A DNA stretch of 64,000 nucleotides, taken from NCBI RefSeq assembly GCF_900113695.1, contig NZ_FOQH01000001.1, positions 62,001-126,000 on the forward strand, in the 5' to 3' direction. Shown piece after piece: positions 53,118-61,878 of this stretch (position 1 is its first letter; each line of letters starts with the position of its first letter). The DNA is from Albimonas pacifica. GTDB taxonomy: Bacteria; Pseudomonadota; Alphaproteobacteria; Rhodobacterales; Rhodobacteraceae. Under the pieces are notes generated by a model. It was not told where the DNA came from, did not search any database, and worked only from the letters and a program-made list of their open reading frames with translations. A program made the position numbers and the translations under genes.

Positions 53118-54311
53118 ATGACGCTTCGCGCGAAGACGCTAGCGGCGGCCGCCGGCCTCGCCGCCTTCAGCCTCGCAGCCCTCCCGGCGCTGGCCCAGGA
53201 CACGATCAAGATCGGCAACATCGTCGTCACCACCGGCTTCCTGAAGGGCCCGGGAGAGCCGGCCGTGCACGCCTTCGACATCGCCGTCGAGGAGATCAAC
53301 GCCGCCGGCGGCATCAACGGCAAGCCGATCGAGATCGTGCGCTTCGACACCGGCTCCGACGCCAAGCAGGCCGCGGTGGGCGTGCGCACGCTGGTGCAGG
53401 ACGAGAACGTGCTGGCGATCCTCGGGCCGTTCTCCTCGGGCGAGACCCGGGTGGCGCTGACCATGGCCGACCGCTTCGGCGTGCTGATGATCCCCACCGC
53501 CGCCTCCGCCCCCGACCTGGTGGCCGAGAGCAAGTGGGGCTGGCGGCTGACCGAGGACGAGAGCAAGCAGTTCTCCCGCCTGCTGACGGCGATGAAGGAC
53601 GCGGGCCTGCCGATGGAGACGGCAGAGATCGTCTACGTCTCGGACGAGGTCGTCTCGGCCGGCGCCGGCACCCAGCTCTATCCCGCGCTGATGGAGAAGG
53701 CGGGCATCAAGGTCGGCGAGCCGATCCCGGTGCAGTACAAGTCCTTCGACATGTCCGGCCAGGCGGCCAAGATCATGCAGTCGAACCCCGACCTGGTGGC
53801 GGTGGCGGGCCTGCCCGACTCCGCCTCCAAGGTGATCAAGGAGCTGCGTCGCCAGGGCTACGAGGGCCGGATCATCGGCTCCCAGATCTTCGCCGATCCG
53901 CTGATCGTCGAGCTCTTCGGCCCCGAGGGCAACGGCACCATGGTCGTGGCCGGCTTCTGGAAGGGCCGCACCGAGCAGTCCGCCGCCTTCGACGCCAAGC
54001 TGCTGGAGCGGCTGGAGGCGAACGGCATCCACAAGCTGGGCGCCCACCACTCCGACGCGCAGGCCTATGACGGGGTCTACCTGCTCAAGCAGGTGATGGA
54101 GGCCGCGGGCGTCACCGGCGACCCGGCCAAGGTCGAGGAGGAGCGCGCGGCGATCCTGGCCGCGATGGACGGCGTGACCTTCGACGGCATCGTCGGCGAC
54201 GACGTCTGCTTCGACGCCAAGCACGACGCCGAGCTGCCGGGCTACGTCATCGAGATCAAGGACGGCGCCTGGACCAAGTTCGCCGAGGCCCCCGCCGACG
54301 CCTGCGAGTGA
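53118..54311 (+). CDS. ABC transporter substrate-binding protein
   Basis: 397 residues, Leu/Ile/Val-binding-protein fold. Sec signal peptide MTLRAKTLAAAAGLAAFSLA with a cleavage site after ALPALA-QD, in contrast to the Tat signal of the first operon. Mature sequence begins TIKIGNIVVTTG, with INAAGGINGKPIEIVRFDTGSDAKQAA typical of the family. Ligand unknown; may be a ureide or amide handled by the divergent hydrolases (inference). Hairpin 54358-54386 follows. Confidence 0.92.
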   Translation: MTLRAKTLAAAAGLAAFSLAALPALAQDTIKIGNIVVTTGFLKGPGEPAVHAFDIAVEEINAAGGINGKPIEIVRFDTGSDAKQAAVGVRTLVQDENVLAILGPFSSGETRVALTMADRFGVLMIPTAASAPDLVAESKWGWRLTEDESKQFSRLLTAMKDAGLPMETAEIVYVSDEVVSAGAGTQLYPALMEKAGIKVGEPIPVQYKSFDMSGQAAKIMQSNPDLVAVAGLPDSASKVIKELRRQGYEGRIIGSQIFADPLIVELFGPEGNGTMVVAGFWKGRTEQSAAFDAKLLERLEANGIHKLGAHHSDAQAYDGVYLLKQVMEAAGVTGDPAKVEEERAAILAAMDGVTFDGIVGDDVCFDAKHDAELPGYVIEIKDGAWTKFAEAPADACE

Positions 54312-54748
54312 CCTGTTAGGGCCGGGCCGGGCTCCCGTCCCCGGCCCCCTCTCTTCCCGCGCCGGCCGTCCCCTACGGCCGGCGCGGTTCGTCTCCCCTC
54401 GCCTCCCCCCGGCGAGCTCTGTCTCCGGCCGCGCGCCCCGCGGCTCCCTCCCCCGCCGCCATGCTCGTCGTCCCCGCGCGGCCTGCCCGCCCGCTTGGCC
54501 CCGCGCTTCGGTCGTCCCCGCCGGCCGCACAGGCCCCGGCCGCGCTCCGGGACCTCCGGCGCGACGCCGGCCGTCTCCGCGACCGACGAGGGAGGGGGCC
54601 GCGCTCCGCCGGCCGACGGGGCCGTCGTCCCCGAGCGCCCGTCGCCCCGCCCCTGCGCCCAAAGCGCGCGCGCCCAGCCGCCGTCTCGCGCATCGGCCCG
54701 CATCCGGGCCATGACAGCGCTGCCACACCCCTCTCCGGACGCCCGCCC
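54312..54748. other. GC-rich intergenic region with a terminator-like hairpin
   Basis: CGCGCCGGCCGT (54358-54369) pairs perfectly with 54375-54386 around CCCCT, 46 bases after the binding-protein gene; no T run. The rest is GC-rich spacer without a recognisable promoter or gene. Confidence 0.55.
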
Positions 54749-55687
54749 GTGCTCGAGATCATCTGGATCACCCTGCCGCTCTACCTGCTGATCCTGGCGG
54801 GCTACGCGGCCTTCCGCTGGCAGTATCTCGTCACCGACGGGCTCGGCGCGCTGGGGGCCTTCGTGGTCCGCGTGAGCCTGCCCGCGCTGATCTTCCAGGC
54901 CATCGCCATCCCGCGCGAGGGGCAGGGGCCCGGCGGGTTCGAGTGGTCGTTCCTGATCGGCTACCTCGGCGCCTCGCTTGTCGGCATGGTGATCGGTCGG
55001 GCGATCATGCGCCGGCTCTTCGACCAGGGGCCGGGGATCGCTTGGGTGTTCGGGCTGGGCATGGCCTCGTCCAACACCGGCTTCATGGGCTTCGCCATCA
55101 CCTCGCTGGTCTTCGGGCCCGAGGCCGCGGCCGCCTTCGCGATGATCATCATCGTCGAGAGCGCGGTGATGATCCCGCTGGCCATGGTCGCGGCCAACGT
55201 CGCCTCCTCGCCCGAGGCGGACTGGAAGGCGCTGGCGTGGCGCTCGCTCTCGCACGCCGCGCGCAACCCGCTGCTGCTGGCGGTGGCGCTGGCGGTGGCG
55301 GCGCGCTCGATCGGCTTCGCGCCGCCCGCCCCGCTGGAGACGGCGATCACGATGATGGCCGCGGTGGCGGCGCCCGTGGCGCTCTTCGCCGTGGGCGGCA
55401 CCGTGGCGCGCTTCCCGGTCAGCGGGGCCTGGCGGCGCGCGCTGACCATCTCGGCCGCGAAGCTGCTGCTGCACCCGGCCCTGACCGCGGCGGCCTTCTG
55501 GCTGCTGCCCGGGGTCTCGCCCGGCATGGCCGCCATCGGCATCGCCAACGCGGCGATGCCGATGCTCTCCCTCTTCCCGCTGCTGGGCCAGCCCTACGGG
55601 GGCGAGCAGGTCTGCGCGACCTCTCTGATCCTGTCCACCGCCGCCAGCTTCGCGACGATCTCGCTGCTCGTCGCCTGGCTGGCCTGA
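54749..55687 (+). CDS. AEC-family membrane transporter
   Basis: 312 residues with ten predicted membrane segments in two five-helix repeats, as in the auxin-efflux-carrier family. Features are FVVRVSLPALIFQAIA in the first repeat and GLGMASSNTGFMGFAI in the crossover region. Members move dicarboxylates such as malate or malonate, or other anions; substrate not assigned. GTG 54749 is chosen because hydrophobic family-like sequence begins there (VLEIIWITLPLYLLI); no good ribosome-binding site is seen. Confidence 0.85.
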   Translation: MLEIIWITLPLYLLILAGYAAFRWQYLVTDGLGALGAFVVRVSLPALIFQAIAIPREGQGPGGFEWSFLIGYLGASLVGMVIGRAIMRRLFDQGPGIAWVFGLGMASSNTGFMGFAITSLVFGPEAAAAFAMIIIVESAVMIPLAMVAANVASSPEADWKALAWRSLSHAARNPLLLAVALAVAARSIGFAPPAPLETAITMMAAVAAPVALFAVGGTVARFPVSGAWRRALTISAAKLLLHPALTAAAFWLLPGVSPGMAAIGIANAAMPMLSLFPLLGQPYGGEQVCATSLILSTAASFATISLLVAWLA

Positions 55688-55729
55688 GCGCGCCTTCGCC
55701 CCTACATTGAGGGGCAGGAGGACCTGCAC

Positions 55730-55999
55730 ATGGCTGGCGGCTGGGCGCGCGACGGCGCGGTGAACGAACAGATCGAGGCGTCCATCGAGGACGAGCTCCT
55801 GCGCCTGCGGACCACCGGCCGCCCGCGCGGCGAGAGCCTGACCCATTGCGCCGAGTGCGAGGAGCCGATCCCCGAGGCCCGCCGCCAGGCGATCCCCGGC
55901 GTGCGGCTCTGCATCGAGTGCCAGACCGAGCGCGACCGCGCCCCGGTCGCGCGCGGCGGCATCAACCGCCGCGGCTCCAAGGACAGCCAGCTCAAGTAG
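55730..55999 (+). CDS. DksA/TraR-family C4 zinc-finger protein
   Basis: 89 residues, the size of YbiI-type short DksA/TraR proteins. Zinc ligands Cys40, Cys43, Cys61 and Cys64 (CAEC...CIEC). It lacks the long coiled coil of DksA, so it may bind RNA polymerase weakly or serve another role. AGGAGGA lies 8 bases before ATG. Its last 8 bases overlap the 3' end of the convergent flavoprotein gene. Confidence 0.88.
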   Translation: MAGGWARDGAVNEQIEASIEDELLRLRTTGRPRGESLTHCAECEEPIPEARRQAIPGVRLCIECQTERDRAPVARGGINRRGSKDSQLK

Positions 56000-57179
56000 C
56001 GGCGCGGCCTGCGGCGGTCGCCTCGGCGACGGCCCTGCCCGCGGCGACGCCCGAGGCCCAGGCCCACTGGAAGTTGTAGCCCCCCAGCCAGCCGGTGACG
56101 TCCACCGCCTCGCCGATGGCGTAGAGGCCGGGGACCGCCTTCGCCTCCATGGTCTTCGAGGAGAGGCCGTCGGTGTCGATCCCGCCCGCGGTCACCTCCG
56201 CCTTGGCGTAGCCCTCGGTGCCGGTGGGGCGGAACTCCATCGCCTCCAGCTCCGCGCCCAGCGCGTCGAGCGCGGCGTCCGGCGTGTTGCCCAGCTCCTG
56301 CGGCAGGGCGAGGCGGGCGGCGAGCGCGTCGGCGAGGCGGCGGGGCAGATGCTCGGCCAGCGCCGCCTTGAGATGGGCGCGGGGCGCGCGCCGCTTGGCC
56401 TCGCGCAGCTTCGCGGCGGCGTCGGGGAGGAGGCGCAGGCGCACCGGCTCGCCCGGCGACCAGTAGGAGGAGACCTGCAGGATCGCGGGGCCGGAGAGGC
56501 CGCGATGGGTGAAGAGGGCCGCCTCCTCGAAGGAGACGCCGCCGGCGGAGGCGACCGCGGGGAAGGCGACGCCGCTGATCGCCTTGAGGTCGGCGTCCGC
56601 CTCGCCCAGCGTGAAGGGGACCAGCGCCGGGCGCGGGGGGACCACGTTCAGGCCGAAGCGGCGGGCGATGTCGTAGGCGATCCCGCTCGCCCCCATCCTG
56701 GGGATCGAGGGGCCGCCGGTGGCCAGCACCAGCCGGGGCGCCGAGGCGCCGGCGACCCGGAAGCGGCCGTCGGCATGGCCGATCTCGCCGAGCGGGGTCT
56801 CCAGCCGGATCTCGACGCCGCCGCGGGCGCATTCGTCGAGCAGCATGGCCACGATCTGGCGGGCCGATCCGTCGCAGAACAGCTGCCCCAGCGTCTTCTC
56901 GTGCCAGGCGATGCCATGGCGCTGGACGAGGTCGAGGAAGTCCCACTGCGTGTAGCGGCTGAGCGCGGACTTGGCGAAATGCGGGTTGGCCGAGAGATAG
57001 CAGCCCGGCTCGACGCCCATGTTGGTGAAGTTGCAGCGTCCGCCGCCGGAGATCAGGATCTTCTTGCCGGCCTTCTCGGCGTGATCCAGCACCAGCACCC
57101 GCGCCCCGGCCTGGCCCGCGGTCAGGGCCGCCATCAGCCCGGCCCCCCCGGCCCCCAGAACGATCGCGTCGTAGTCCAT
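55992..57179 (-). CDS. BaiN/HI0933-family flavoprotein (NAD(P)/FAD-dependent oxidoreductase)
   Basis: 395 residues. Dinucleotide-binding start MDYDAIVLGAGGAGLMAALTAGQAGARVLVLDHAEKAGKKILISGGGRCNFTN is diagnostic of the HI0933-like family; the C-terminus carries GGIDTDGLSSKTMEAKAVPGLYAIGEAVDVTGWLGGYNFQWAWASG, the second FAD motif. Physiological substrate in most bacteria is unknown, though a Clostridium homologue acts on bile acids. Start ATG 57179. Confidence 0.9.
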   Translation of the reverse strand: MDYDAIVLGAGGAGLMAALTAGQAGARVLVLDHAEKAGKKILISGGGRCNFTNMGVEPGCYLSANPHFAKSALSRYTQWDFLDLVQRHGIAWHEKTLGQLFCDGSARQIVAMLLDECARGGVEIRLETPLGEIGHADGRFRVAGASAPRLVLATGGPSIPRMGASGIAYDIARRFGLNVVPPRPALVPFTLGEADADLKAISGVAFPAVASAGGVSFEEAALFTHRGLSGPAILQVSSYWSPGEPVRLRLLPDAAAKLREAKRRAPRAHLKAALAEHLPRRLADALAARLALPQELGNTPDAALDALGAELEAMEFRPTGTEGYAKAEVTAGGIDTDGLSSKTMEAKAVPGLYAIGEAVDVTGWLGGYNFQWAWASGVAAGRAVAEATAAGRAAT

Positions 57180-57309
57180 GGCGGGGTCCCGAGAGCAGGT
57201 CAGAGAACTAGGCGAGGCCGCTCCGCAGCCCCTTCCGGAGGGGGCGCCGAAGCCGGTCCCCTCTACCGCCCCTCCCCGTCCCCTGCAACGGCGCGCCGTC
57301 TCCGGGCCC
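57180..57309. other. upstream region of the flavoprotein gene
   Basis: 130 bases between the start of the minus-strand flavoprotein gene and palindromic repeat copy 3. No clear promoter seen on the minus strand; slightly less GC-rich near 57195-57215. Confidence 0.3.
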
Positions 57310-57583
57310 GCAGGCGCCCTGCGGGCGGGCCTGGCGGCGTCTCTCGCCTGGCGGGGGCGGGCGGGATGGGAGAGGTCGGGAGCCTCCGGCGGGCTCCTGA
57401 CTCACCCAAGAACAAGCCCCGCGCCTGTCCTCCGGCGCCGTCTCTCGCCGATGGATGCCTGAGCGACTCGCCCCGGCCGGTCAAGGACAAGCCGGCTTCG
57501 CCGGTCGCTGCGCGATCCTTGACCGGCCGGGGCGAGTCGCTCTTTCCGGCATCCGCGAGAGACGGCTCCGGAGAACAGGCGCT
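57310..57583 (+). repeat. long palindromic intergenic repeat, copy 3 (full length)
   Basis: 274-bp unit matching copy 1 from its first GCAGGCGCCCTGCGGGC to its last GAACAGGCGCT. Inner stem 57461-57487/57516-57542 is a perfect 27-bp pair; the 28-base loop contains CCGGC-TTC-GCCGG (57492-57504). Outer arms 57421-57459 and 57544-57583. It lies between two minus-strand genes, downstream of rlmJ and upstream of the flavoprotein gene. Confidence 0.9.
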
Positions 57584-57656
57584 TTGCGAGGGTCGCCGGC
57601 GGGGCGCGGGGGGCGGGCGGCGGCGCGGTCGGGCGCTGGCGGCGCGCGGGGCGGGG

Positions 57657-58436
57657 TCAGGGCTTGAGGGCCGCGAACCTCGTCTCCAGCGCCCGGGCGG
57701 CCTCCTCCCAGCCCCAGGGCGGGTTGGCGAGCCAGAGGCCCGAGCCGATCATCCGGTGACCCGCGCGCGCCGGGGGGAAGCGGACCTCGGAGCGGGCCAC
57801 GCCCTCGGGGCCCATCGCGGCGAGCTTCGCGGTCAGCTCGCGGTGGGCGCCCGAGGCGAGCAGCGGATACCACAGCATCAGCACCCCCACCGGCCACTTG
57901 CGCCGGATGTTGGCGACCAGCTCCGGGATCGCCGACCACTCGGACTTCACCTCGTAGGACGGGTCCACGAGAAGAAACCCCCGCCGCGGGTCCGGCGGGG
58001 TCAGCGACAGCGCCAGAGACGGCCCGTCGGCGTCGTGGATCTCGGCGAGCGGCAGGGCCTCGCGAAGGGCCGCGACCTCCTGGGGGTGGCGCTCGGCCAG
58101 CACGATGCGGTCGTCGGCGCGCAACAGGGCGCGGGCGACGAGGGGGGAGCCGGGGTAGGCGCTCGCGCCGCCCTGGGCGCGCGCCTCGGCCAGCGCGCGG
58201 GCATAGGGGTGATCGGGGGCGAACCAGCGCTCCATCCGGGCGAGGCCGGCCTCGGCCTCGCCGGTCTTGCGCGCCTCGGGGCCCGCGAGGTCGTAGAGCG
58301 CGCGGCCGGCGTGCGTCTCGAAATAGGTCAGGGGCTTGGGCTTGCGCGCCATGTAGTCCAGCGCCAGCGCCAGCATGGCGTGCTTGTGCACGTCGGCGGC
58401 GTTCCCGGCGTGGTAGGCGTGCTGGTAGGAGAGCAT
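57657..58436 (-). CDS. rlmJ: 23S rRNA (adenine-2030-N6)-methyltransferase RlmJ
   Basis: 259 residues. The N-terminus MLSYQHAYHAGNAADVHKHAMLAL is the RlmJ signature, with S-adenosylmethionine-binding FETHAGRALYDL and catalytic motif VDPSYEVK, a D-P-x-Y-E variant of the N6-adenine methyltransferase motif. It modifies A2030 (E. coli numbering) of 23S rRNA. Starts 7 bases after the pcs stop, so both form one minus-strand transcript. Confidence 0.95.
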   Translation of the reverse strand: MLSYQHAYHAGNAADVHKHAMLALALDYMARKPKPLTYFETHAGRALYDLAGPEARKTGEAEAGLARMERWFAPDHPYARALAEARAQGGASAYPGSPLVARALLRADDRIVLAERHPQEVAALREALPLAEIHDADGPSLALSLTPPDPRRGFLLVDPSYEVKSEWSAIPELVANIRRKWPVGVLMLWYPLLASGAHRELTAKLAAMGPEGVARSEVRFPPARAGHRMIGSGLWLANPPWGWEEAARALETRFAALKP

Positions 58437-58443
58437 CGGCCGC

Positions 58444-59151
58444 TCAGGAGGCCCGGCGGCGGAAGGCGTCGCTCAGCTGCTGGGCCATGCCGGCCCCGAG
58501 CAGGTAGAGGCTGGTCACCACCACCCCGGTCTGCACGAAGACGCCCGGGTCGAAATGCGCCAGCGCCGCCCAGCAGCCGAACACCGTCCACAGGATCGCC
58601 GCGGGCAGCGAGATCTTGCGCCAGCGCACGGTGCGGACCGGGTGGATGAACTTCAGCGGCGCGAACATCGCCGCCGCCAGCACCGTGATCACCGCCATGA
58701 TCACGCCGGGCGAGGGCGTGGTGGCGAACAGCACCAGCACCACCATGTTCCAGCAGCCGGGGAAGCCCAGGAAGCTCTTGTCCCCGGTCTTCATCCAGCT
58801 TCCCGCGAAGTAGAGCCCGGACGAGAAGGTGATCCCCAGCAGCGCCACCCAGGCCCAGACGCCGGGCAGGATGCCGGACTGGAACAGGGCGTAGGCCGGG
58901 ATGAACACGTAGGTGAGGTAGTCGATGATCAGGTCGAGCACCACGCCGTCGATATGCGGCGCGTGGGTGCGCACGTCGTACTTGCGCGCCAGCGGCCCGT
59001 CGATTCCGTCGACCGCGAAGGCCACGACCAGCCACAGGAACATCAGGTTCCATTTCTCGTCCACCGCCGCCAGCAAGGCCAGCATGGCGAACACCGCCCC
59101 GGTGGCGGTGAGCAGGTGGACGGAAAGAGCGCGCAGAGCCGATGTCGTCAT
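58444..59151 (-). CDS. pcs: phosphatidylcholine synthase Pcs
   Basis: 235 residues, eight predicted membrane segments. CDP-alcohol phosphotransferase motif is DGIDGPLAR...G...D...D (residues near 46-73: VDGIDGPLARKYDV, HIDGVVLDLIIDYLTY). The enzyme condenses CDP-diacylglycerol with choline to make phosphatidylcholine, a pathway typical of alphaproteobacteria. ATG 59151 follows GGGGTGAG; an upstream in-frame ATG at 59220 would add an Arg-rich extension unlike the family. Confidence 0.93.
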   Translation of the reverse strand: MTTSALRALSVHLLTATGAVFAMLALLAAVDEKWNLMFLWLVVAFAVDGIDGPLARKYDVRTHAPHIDGVVLDLIIDYLTYVFIPAYALFQSGILPGVWAWVALLGITFSSGLYFAGSWMKTGDKSFLGFPGCWNMVVLVLFATTPSPGVIMAVITVLAAAMFAPLKFIHPVRTVRWRKISLPAAILWTVFGCWAALAHFDPGVFVQTGVVVTSLYLLGAGMAQQLSDAFRRRAS

Positions 59152-59371
59152 CTCACCCCTATACCTGCGCCGGGCGCGTTTTGTAAGGCGCGGCGCGCCT
59201 CCCCGCGGCGTTCGCGACATCGACGCGCCCGGCGGGGCTGGTTAGGGTCTTGTCCGGACCATTCTCGCCGGGAGCCCCCCGACCGGCCGCGCCGCCCGCC
59301 CGCCCTCGTCGCGGGGCGTGCGCAGGCGCCGGCCCGACGGGACGCGGCTCCGCTCCAGCGGAGGAGACGCC

Positions 59372-60298
59372 ATGCGCGTCATCAAGATCGGGGGCGCCCA
59401 GATGGGGCCCATCCAGAAGGCGGAGGACCGCGCCTCGGTCGTGGCGCGGATGATCGCGCTGCTCGACCGGGCGGCGGAGCAGGGCTGCGGCCTGGTGGTG
59501 TTCCCCGAGCTGGCGCTGACCACCTTCTTCCCCCGCTGGAAGGAGCACGAGGCCGACATCCCCTCGTTCTACGAGGACGCGATGCCCAACGCGGCCACCC
59601 AGCCCCTGTTCGACCGGGCGAAGGCCCACGGCATCGCGATCAGCTTCGGCTACGCCGAGCGCACGCCCGAGGGCCGGCGCTTCAACACCTCGATCCTCAC
59701 GGATCGCACCGGGGCGATCGTGGGCAAGTACCGCAAGGTCCACCTGCCGGGGCATGTCGAGTACGACCCCGAGCGCACCCACCAGCACCTCGAGAAGCGC
59801 TATTTCGAGCCGGGCGACCTCGGCTTCCCCGTCTGGCGCAACGAGGGCGCGGTGATGGGCATGTGCATCTGCAACGACCGCCGCTGGCCCGAGACCTGGC
59901 GGGTGATGGGCCTGCAGGGGGTCGAACTGGTCGTGCTGGGCTACAACACCCCCTCGGTGAACTCCCAGATGGGGGACGAGGGGCTGGAGAAGCGCCTCTA
60001 CCACTCGGAGCTGTCCATCACCTCGGGCGCCTACCAGAACGCCTGCTGGGCGGTGGCGGTGGCCAAGGCGGGGGACGAGGACGGGCACCCGCTGATGGGC
60101 GGCTCGATCATCGTCGACCCCAACGGCTTCGTCGTCGCCCGCGCGCAGACCGAGGGCGACGAGCTGATCGTGGCCGACGCCGACATGGACGCCTGCAATT
60201 TCGGCAAGGAGACGATCTTCGACTTCGCCCGCCACCGCCGCATCGAGCACTACGGCCGGATCACCGCCCAGACCGGCGCCACGCCCCCTCAGGACTGA
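59372..60298 (+). CDS. N-carbamoyl-D-amino acid hydrolase (D-carbamoylase)
   Basis: 308 residues, nitrilase superfamily. Close in wording to Agrobacterium D-carbamoylase: FPELALTTFFPRW, KYRKVHLPGH, HLEKRYFEPGDLGFPV, ICNDRRWPETWRVMGL and YNTPSVN. Catalytic triad Glu46, Lys122, Cys167. It hydrolyses N-carbamoyl-D-amino acids to D-amino acid, CO2 and ammonia. First gene of an operon with hydantoinase and hydantoin racemase. CGGAGGAGA precedes ATG 59372. Confidence 0.93.
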   Translation: MRVIKIGGAQMGPIQKAEDRASVVARMIALLDRAAEQGCGLVVFPELALTTFFPRWKEHEADIPSFYEDAMPNAATQPLFDRAKAHGIAISFGYAERTPEGRRFNTSILTDRTGAIVGKYRKVHLPGHVEYDPERTHQHLEKRYFEPGDLGFPVWRNEGAVMGMCICNDRRWPETWRVMGLQGVELVVLGYNTPSVNSQMGDEGLEKRLYHSELSITSGAYQNACWAVAVAKAGDEDGHPLMGGSIIVDPNGFVVARAQTEGDELIVADADMDACNFGKETIFDFARHRRIEHYGRITAQTGATPPQD

Positions 60299-60301
60299 CC
60301 C

Positions 60302-60910
60302 ATGCTGATCGATTTCGACGGGCTCGACCCGAAACTCCGCTACAAGCTGATGTGCGGCGCGGTGATCCCGCGGCCCGTGGCCTGGATCACCACCATCAGC
60401 CCCGAGGGGGTCGTCAACGCCGCCCCCTACTCCTTCTTCAACGTCTTCGGCGAGGACCCGGCGCTGGTGGTGGTGGGCCTCGGCCACAAGGCGGAGGAGC
60501 CCAAGGACACCACGCGCAACATCCTCGCCACCGGCGAGTTCGTGGTGAACATCCCTGCGCTGAGCCAGATCGGCGACATGGTCGACAGCGCCGCCGTCTA
60601 CCCCGCAGACCGCGGCGAGCCGGAGGCGCTGGGCCTGAAGCTCGCCCCCTCCGCCAGGGTCGCCCCCCCGCGCCTCGCCGACTGCCCGGTGGCGCTGGAA
60701 TGCCGCAAGATCACCGGCCTGACCTTCGGCCCCACCCGCGAGCTGCTGATCGGCGAGGCGGTGGCGCTGCAGGCCCGCGACGGGCTGGTGGACCCCGAGA
60801 CGTTGCGCTTCGACTGGCAGGGCGACTTCCCCATCGCGCGTCTCTTCGCCGACCGCTACGCTCGCCTCGAAGAGATCGAGCCGCACCCGATCCCCAAGCC
60901 GAAGCCGTAA
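60302..60910 (+). CDS. flavin reductase-like FMN-binding protein
   Basis: 202 residues. Split-barrel flavin reductase domain with AVIPRPVAWITTISPEGVVNAAPYSFFN, DTTRNILATGEFVVNI and GEAVALQARDG. Such proteins bind FMN and reduce it with NAD(P)H or act as flavoprotein electron donors. It begins 3 bases after the carbamoylase stop. A redox protein is not required for hydantoin hydrolysis, which hints that the pathway handles an extra oxidised or heteroaromatic substrate. Confidence 0.9.
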   Translation: MLIDFDGLDPKLRYKLMCGAVIPRPVAWITTISPEGVVNAAPYSFFNVFGEDPALVVVGLGHKAEEPKDTTRNILATGEFVVNIPALSQIGDMVDSAAVYPADRGEPEALGLKLAPSARVAPPRLADCPVALECRKITGLTFGPTRELLIGEAVALQARDGLVDPETLRFDWQGDFPIARLFADRYARLEEIEPHPIPKPKP

Positions 60911-60930
60911 GCGCCGGGAGGACCCCCCCA

Positions 60931-61878
60931 ATGACCCAGATCGACCGCCACACCGCCGGCGTCTACGTGATCGCCGCCACCCCCTTCGCCGACGACGGGG
61001 CGCTGGACCTCGAGAGCATCGACAGCCTGGTGGACAGCTACATCGCCGCCGGCTGCGACGGCATGACCATCCTCGGCGTGATGGGCGAGGCGATGAAGCT
61101 CGCCGCCGACGAAAGCCGGGCCGTGATGCGCCGCTTCCTCGCCCGTGCGCCGAAGGGCTTCGAGACCATCGTCGGCGTCTCCGCCCCCGGCCTCGACAAC
61201 CTCGCGCGCCTGGGACAGGAGGCGATGGAGGCCGGCGCCGCGGGCGTGATGATCGCCCCGATCCCCAGCCTCGCCACCGAGGAGCAGGTGCTGAACTACT
61301 ACGCCCAGGCCTGCGCCATGCTGGGCGAGGACGTGCCGGTCTGCTTCCAGGACTACCCCCAGCTGACCGGCGTGAAGGTCTCCGCCGACACGATCCTGGA
61401 GCTGACCCGCCGCCACCCCCAGATCGTGATGCTCAAGCATGAGGACTGCCCGGGGCTGAACAAGCTGACCCGGGTGCGCGAGGGCTCGGGGACCGAATCC
61501 ACCCCCCGCCTCTCGATCCTTTGCGGCAACGGCGGCCTGCACCTGTGCCAGGAGCTCGCCCGCGGCGCCGACGGCGCCATGACCGGCTTCGCCTTCCCCG
61601 AGATGATGGTCGACGTCGTGCGCCTGCACGCCGAGGGCAAGGCCGACGCCGCCGAGGACCTGTTCGACGCCTGGCTGCCGCTGGTGCGCCACGAGGTCCA
61701 GCCCGGCCTCGGCCTCGCGCTGCGCAAGGAGACGCTGCGCCGCCGCGGCGCCATCAAGTCCGCCAAGGTCCGCGCGCCGGGCCCGAAGCTGACCGCCGCC
61801 GACCTCGCCGAACTCGACCGCCTGATCTCCCGCGCCGAGGCGCGGGTCCCCGCCGCCGGAGGACGTCTCGCCGCATGA
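60931..61878 (+). CDS. dihydrodipicolinate synthase-family aldolase/lyase
   Basis: 315 residues, TIM barrel. Schiff-base Lys169 (VMLKHED) and Tyr142 (FQDYPQLTG) are present. The usual G-T-T-G-E substrate motif is changed to GVMGE (residues 49-53), so it is probably not DapA but a 2-keto acid aldolase, hydratase-aldolase or decarboxylase. GGGAGGA precedes ATG 60931. Position between flavin reductase and hydantoinase suggests it cleaves a carbon intermediate of the same pathway. Confidence 0.88.
   Translation: MTQIDRHTAGVYVIAATPFADDGALDLESIDSLVDSYIAAGCDGMTILGVMGEAMKLAADESRAVMRRFLARAPKGFETIVGVSAPGLDNLARLGQEAMEAGAAGVMIAPIPSLATEEQVLNYYAQACAMLGEDVPVCFQDYPQLTGVKVSADTILELTRRHPQIVMLKHEDCPGLNKLTRVREGSGTESTPRLSILCGNGGLHLCQELARGADGAMTGFAFPEMMVDVVRLHAEGKADAAEDLFDAWLPLVRHEVQPGLGLALRKETLRRRGAIKSAKVRAPGPKLTAADLAELDRLISRAEARVPAAGGRLAA

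Noticed and set aside
57310-57583. Palindromic repeats as simple Rho-independent terminators
   Set aside because: Hairpins are far longer than terminators, lack T runs, and share conserved flanks; they are better described as a repeat family.
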